Below the pieces are notes generated by a model. It worked only from the letters and a program-made list of their open reading frames with translations, made no database searches and was not told where the DNA came from. The translations under genes and the position numbers were made by a program. From JABDNZ01 sp964407425 (GTDB lineage: Bacteria > Gemmatimonadota > Gemmatimonadetes > Longimicrobiales > Gaopeijiaceae): a stretch of DNA of 9,119 nt. The stretch lies in NCBI GenBank assembly GCA_964407425.1, contig CAYOVN010000142.1, positions 1 to 9,119 on the forward strand, written 5' to 3'. Below are positions 7,435 through 9,119 of the stretch, in pieces (the first letter of the stretch is position 1; every line of letters starts with the position of its first letter).

Positions 7435-7439
7435 GGAGG
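7435..7439 (+). promoter_or_regulatory. Shine-Dalgarno (GGAGG) for alternative upstream start at ATG 7446
   Basis: GGAGG ends six bases before ATG 7446, which is exactly 28 codons upstream of and in frame with the GTG at 7530. It is a good ribosome-binding site by sequence and spacing, so translation from 7446 cannot be excluded. The codons between the two starts include several AGG/AGA/CGA arginines, less common in the downstream gene. Confidence 0.5.
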
Positions 7440-7518
7440 AGCTCCATGAAGCATGGCGGAAGGCTGGAGGGTGGCCCCAGATTCTCAACGACTCGGGGGA
7501 GCTGCAAACGACGGAATT

Positions 7519-7524
7519 GGGAGG
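7519..7524 (+). promoter_or_regulatory. Shine-Dalgarno (GGGAGG) for the GTG start at 7530
   Basis: GGGAGG ends five bases before GTG 7530. The resulting N-terminus is a short, well-formed lipoprotein signal peptide, so this is the preferred start. Confidence 0.7.
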
Positions 7525-7529
7525 AAAGC

Positions 7530-9119
7530 GTGAGATTCGGGAAAGCCAGACACTGGGCGGCCATCTTCATTCTGCTGCTGGTCGGGTCGGCAGCCTGTAC
7601 GGATGTGAATCGCCACCCACCCGGTTCCGCCGGGTCGGCGGCCTCCGACGAAGCTGAAGGGGCTGAGCTGTTCCGTGCGCCGCCCGTTTCCAACTCCATC
7701 GACGGCGTAGCCTGGGAGGCCGGAAACTGGGAGCCTCACCTGGGCGCTGGGGAGGAAGGGGTATCCTGGGGTAACCATCGAGCGGTGGTGGACGTAGCTC
7801 CCTTGGACCCGGCCGCGGCGGATACCGGCTCCACCTTGGTTCCTGACGCTGTCCTGGTCACCATTCCCTGGCGCCGTCGCGACACCGATCCCGGATCCAA
7901 GGGGGTCATCGTGGTGGACGCCTCGACGGGCGAGGTAGTGCCGAACGCCCTGGCCCTCCGAGTCGAAAACACATCCGGGGACGTGGTTTTCCAGCCGAAC
8001 CCCGCCTCCAATACCTACCATGTCTACTACCTGCCGTGGCAATCAACGGGAGGCTACTACCCCACCATCACCTATCCCACACCGGACCAACTCCGGGCTG
8101 CGGCCCGGGATTCCCGGGGATTAGCGACGGCCGCTGGGGAGGCCGTTTCCCGGGCCCAGGAGGAAGGGGCATCCCAGATCTTATGGGCTGGTCTCGTGCC
8201 CGATCCTAGCTCGGAGTGGGAGAGGACTGTCCTGGCTGCCTCACCTCAAACCTTCCGTCGAGCCGCCACCACCCGCATCCAATCAGTCGACGATTTCCAC
8301 TCCTTCTTCCCCATGGAGGTCATCGCATCTCCGGAGGAGGAGGCAGCTTTCCTGGCCGTGGCTTCCGGGGACTGGCAGCACGCGGGCTCGGGTGGGGTGG
8401 CAGAAGAAGGAGAAGGCCGGGGCTGGGCTCTGGTTCCGGAGCACCGTGACTACCCAATCCGAATGCGGCATTTCCTGCCCCGGCATTGGGTGGATCGTCT
8501 GGGGGCATCGGTATTGGCAGCCAATGCCGAAACTGCCGCGGACACGTCCACCCGGGAAAGCTCTTCCAGAGTCGCCGGATCTCCGCTTACGACGCTCAGT
8601 AGCCAGGTCCTCAGGGATGAGGCCTTCGCCTTTCAGGTAGCCGTCATTCCAGGATCCGAACCCCTGAACGACCTCGGAGTCACGTTCGAAGGTTTCCCCA
8701 GGTCCTGGACGGAATCCCTGACCTGCCTCAACTGCGGTGGCATCGACGAGAAGGGCCTTCCCTTCACCAAGGACCTGCACGTTCCTGCGGGAACGGTACA
8801 ACCTCTCTGGATCACGGTGCGGATCCCGGAAGACCAGGCCGCCGGTCTCGTAGAGGGCACGGTGACCGTAAGCTCCAGCAACCGTGGCAGCCGATCCGTC
8901 GTGGTCAGCCTGGACGTTCAACCGGGGACGGCGACTAACGGCGGGGCCGACCAGCCCGAGCTCCAGACCCGACTGGCCTGGTTCAACTCGACGGTGGGCT
9001 CGGACCCGGACTTCATCATCGAGCCCTTCGAACCGGTGCGTGTCGAGAGGGGCCTGGACGGTTCCGTCCCCGCCCTCTCCATCCTGGGTCGGCGGGTCGA
9101 ATTAGGGGCCTTTGGCCTC
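7530..9119 (+). CDS. DUF6067/glycoside-hydrolase-domain lipoprotein, N-terminal part
   Basis: An open frame of 530 codons runs to the window edge with no stop. The N-terminus is a lipoprotein signal with hydrophobic core AAIFILLLVGSAAC and lipid-attachment Cys23, followed by a Gly/Ser/Ala/Glu-rich linker to about 48. The segment NTYHVYYLPWQSTGGYYPTITYPTPDQL (split at 161-175 and 176-188) and the later CLNCGGIDEKGLPFTKDLHV region (399-418), then VQPLWITVRIPEDQAAGLVEGTVTV (423-447), match the ordering I know from DUF6067 proteins. So do RLAWFNSTVGSD at 481-492 and LSILGRRVEL at 516-525. In that family these beta-rich regions precede a glycoside-hydrolase-like barrel, which would lie beyond 9119, so catalytic residues cannot be examined. 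It follows the serine hydrolase gene by 100 bases, on the same strand. ATG 7446 is a well-supported alternative start adding 28 residues. Family call fairly confident; substrate unknown. Confidence 0.85.
   Translation, partial: MRFGKARHWAAIFILLLVGSAACTDVNRHPPGSAGSAASDEAEGAELFRAPPVSNSIDGVAWEAGNWEPHLGAGEEGVSWGNHRAVVDVAPLDPAAADTGSTLVPDAVLVTIPWRRRDTDPGSKGVIVVDASTGEVVPNALALRVENTSGDVVFQPNPASNTYHVYYLPWQSTGGYYPTITYPTPDQLRAAARDSRGLATAAGEAVSRAQEEGASQILWAGLVPDPSSEWERTVLAASPQTFRRAATTRIQSVDDFHSFFPMEVIASPEEEAAFLAVASGDWQHAGSGGVAEEGEGRGWALVPEHRDYPIRMRHFLPRHWVDRLGASVLAANAETAADTSTRESSSRVAGSPLTTLSSQVLRDEAFAFQVAVIPGSEPLNDLGVTFEGFPRSWTESLTCLNCGGIDEKGLPFTKDLHVPAGTVQPLWITVRIPEDQAAGLVEGTVTVSSSNRGSRSVVVSLDVQPGTATNGGADQPELQTRLAWFNSTVGSDPDFIIEPFEPVRVERGLDGSVPALSILGRRVELGAFGL

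Noticed and set aside
7430..7529. A separate small gene starting at ATG 7446
   Set aside because: The frame has no stop before it merges with the DUF6067 lipoprotein frame, so it is an alternative start and not a separate gene.
7485..8921. Minus-strand frames of 185 and 212 codons (7485-8042 and 8283-8921)
   Set aside because: Both are shadows of the DUF6067 lipoprotein gene, which is open for 530 codons on the plus strand and carries family motifs.

Overview
The window is GC-rich bacterial DNA. Its gene set suggests an uncultured-type environmental Gram-negative, perhaps Gemmatimonadota or a relative, because it has secreted DUF5107-TPR and DUF6067-type proteins, lipoproteins and many GTG/TTG starts. 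This taxonomic guess is weak: there is no rRNA or marker gene. Six protein-coding genes are supported, one on the minus strand and five on the plus strand. The first and last run off the window edges.

Left part (1-1068). A minus-strand gene encodes a membrane 4Fe-4S protein of the NapH/CcoG/YccM type, with two CxxxCP motifs and two ferredoxin clusters; its C-terminus lies beyond base 1. It is divergent from the next gene. The 194-base gap holds a perfect Crp-type palindrome (TGTGA-N6-TCACA) and a TATTAT -10 box placed so that transcription would begin at the A of the start codon. This reads as a class II activator-dependent promoter giving a leaderless mRNA.

Middle (1069-3037). First comes an MgtC/SapB-type membrane protein fused to DUF4010, starting at TTG behind a good Shine-Dalgarno. 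After a 103-base gap with a 7-bp hairpin comes a small cytoplasmic protein of unknown function. Its C-terminal half resembles the MazF/PemK fold by eye but lacks the usual catalytic Thr/Ser.

Right part (3054-9119). Three exported proteins are encoded in a row on the plus strand: a 1058-residue DUF5107 beta-sandwich plus TPR protein with a signal peptide, a class C beta-lactamase-family serine hydrolase lipoprotein with intact SxxK, YxN and HxG motifs, and the N-terminal 530 residues of a large DUF6067/glycoside-hydrolase-domain lipoprotein. The small MazF-like gene is 16 bases upstream of the DUF5107 gene and may share its transcript. DUF5107 and DUF6067 both have carbohydrate-related folds, so the three exported proteins may form an envelope glycan-processing module. 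That is inference: no transporter, sugar kinase or regulator is visible in the window.

No tRNA, rRNA, CRISPR array, insertion sequence or convincing intrinsic terminator was found.
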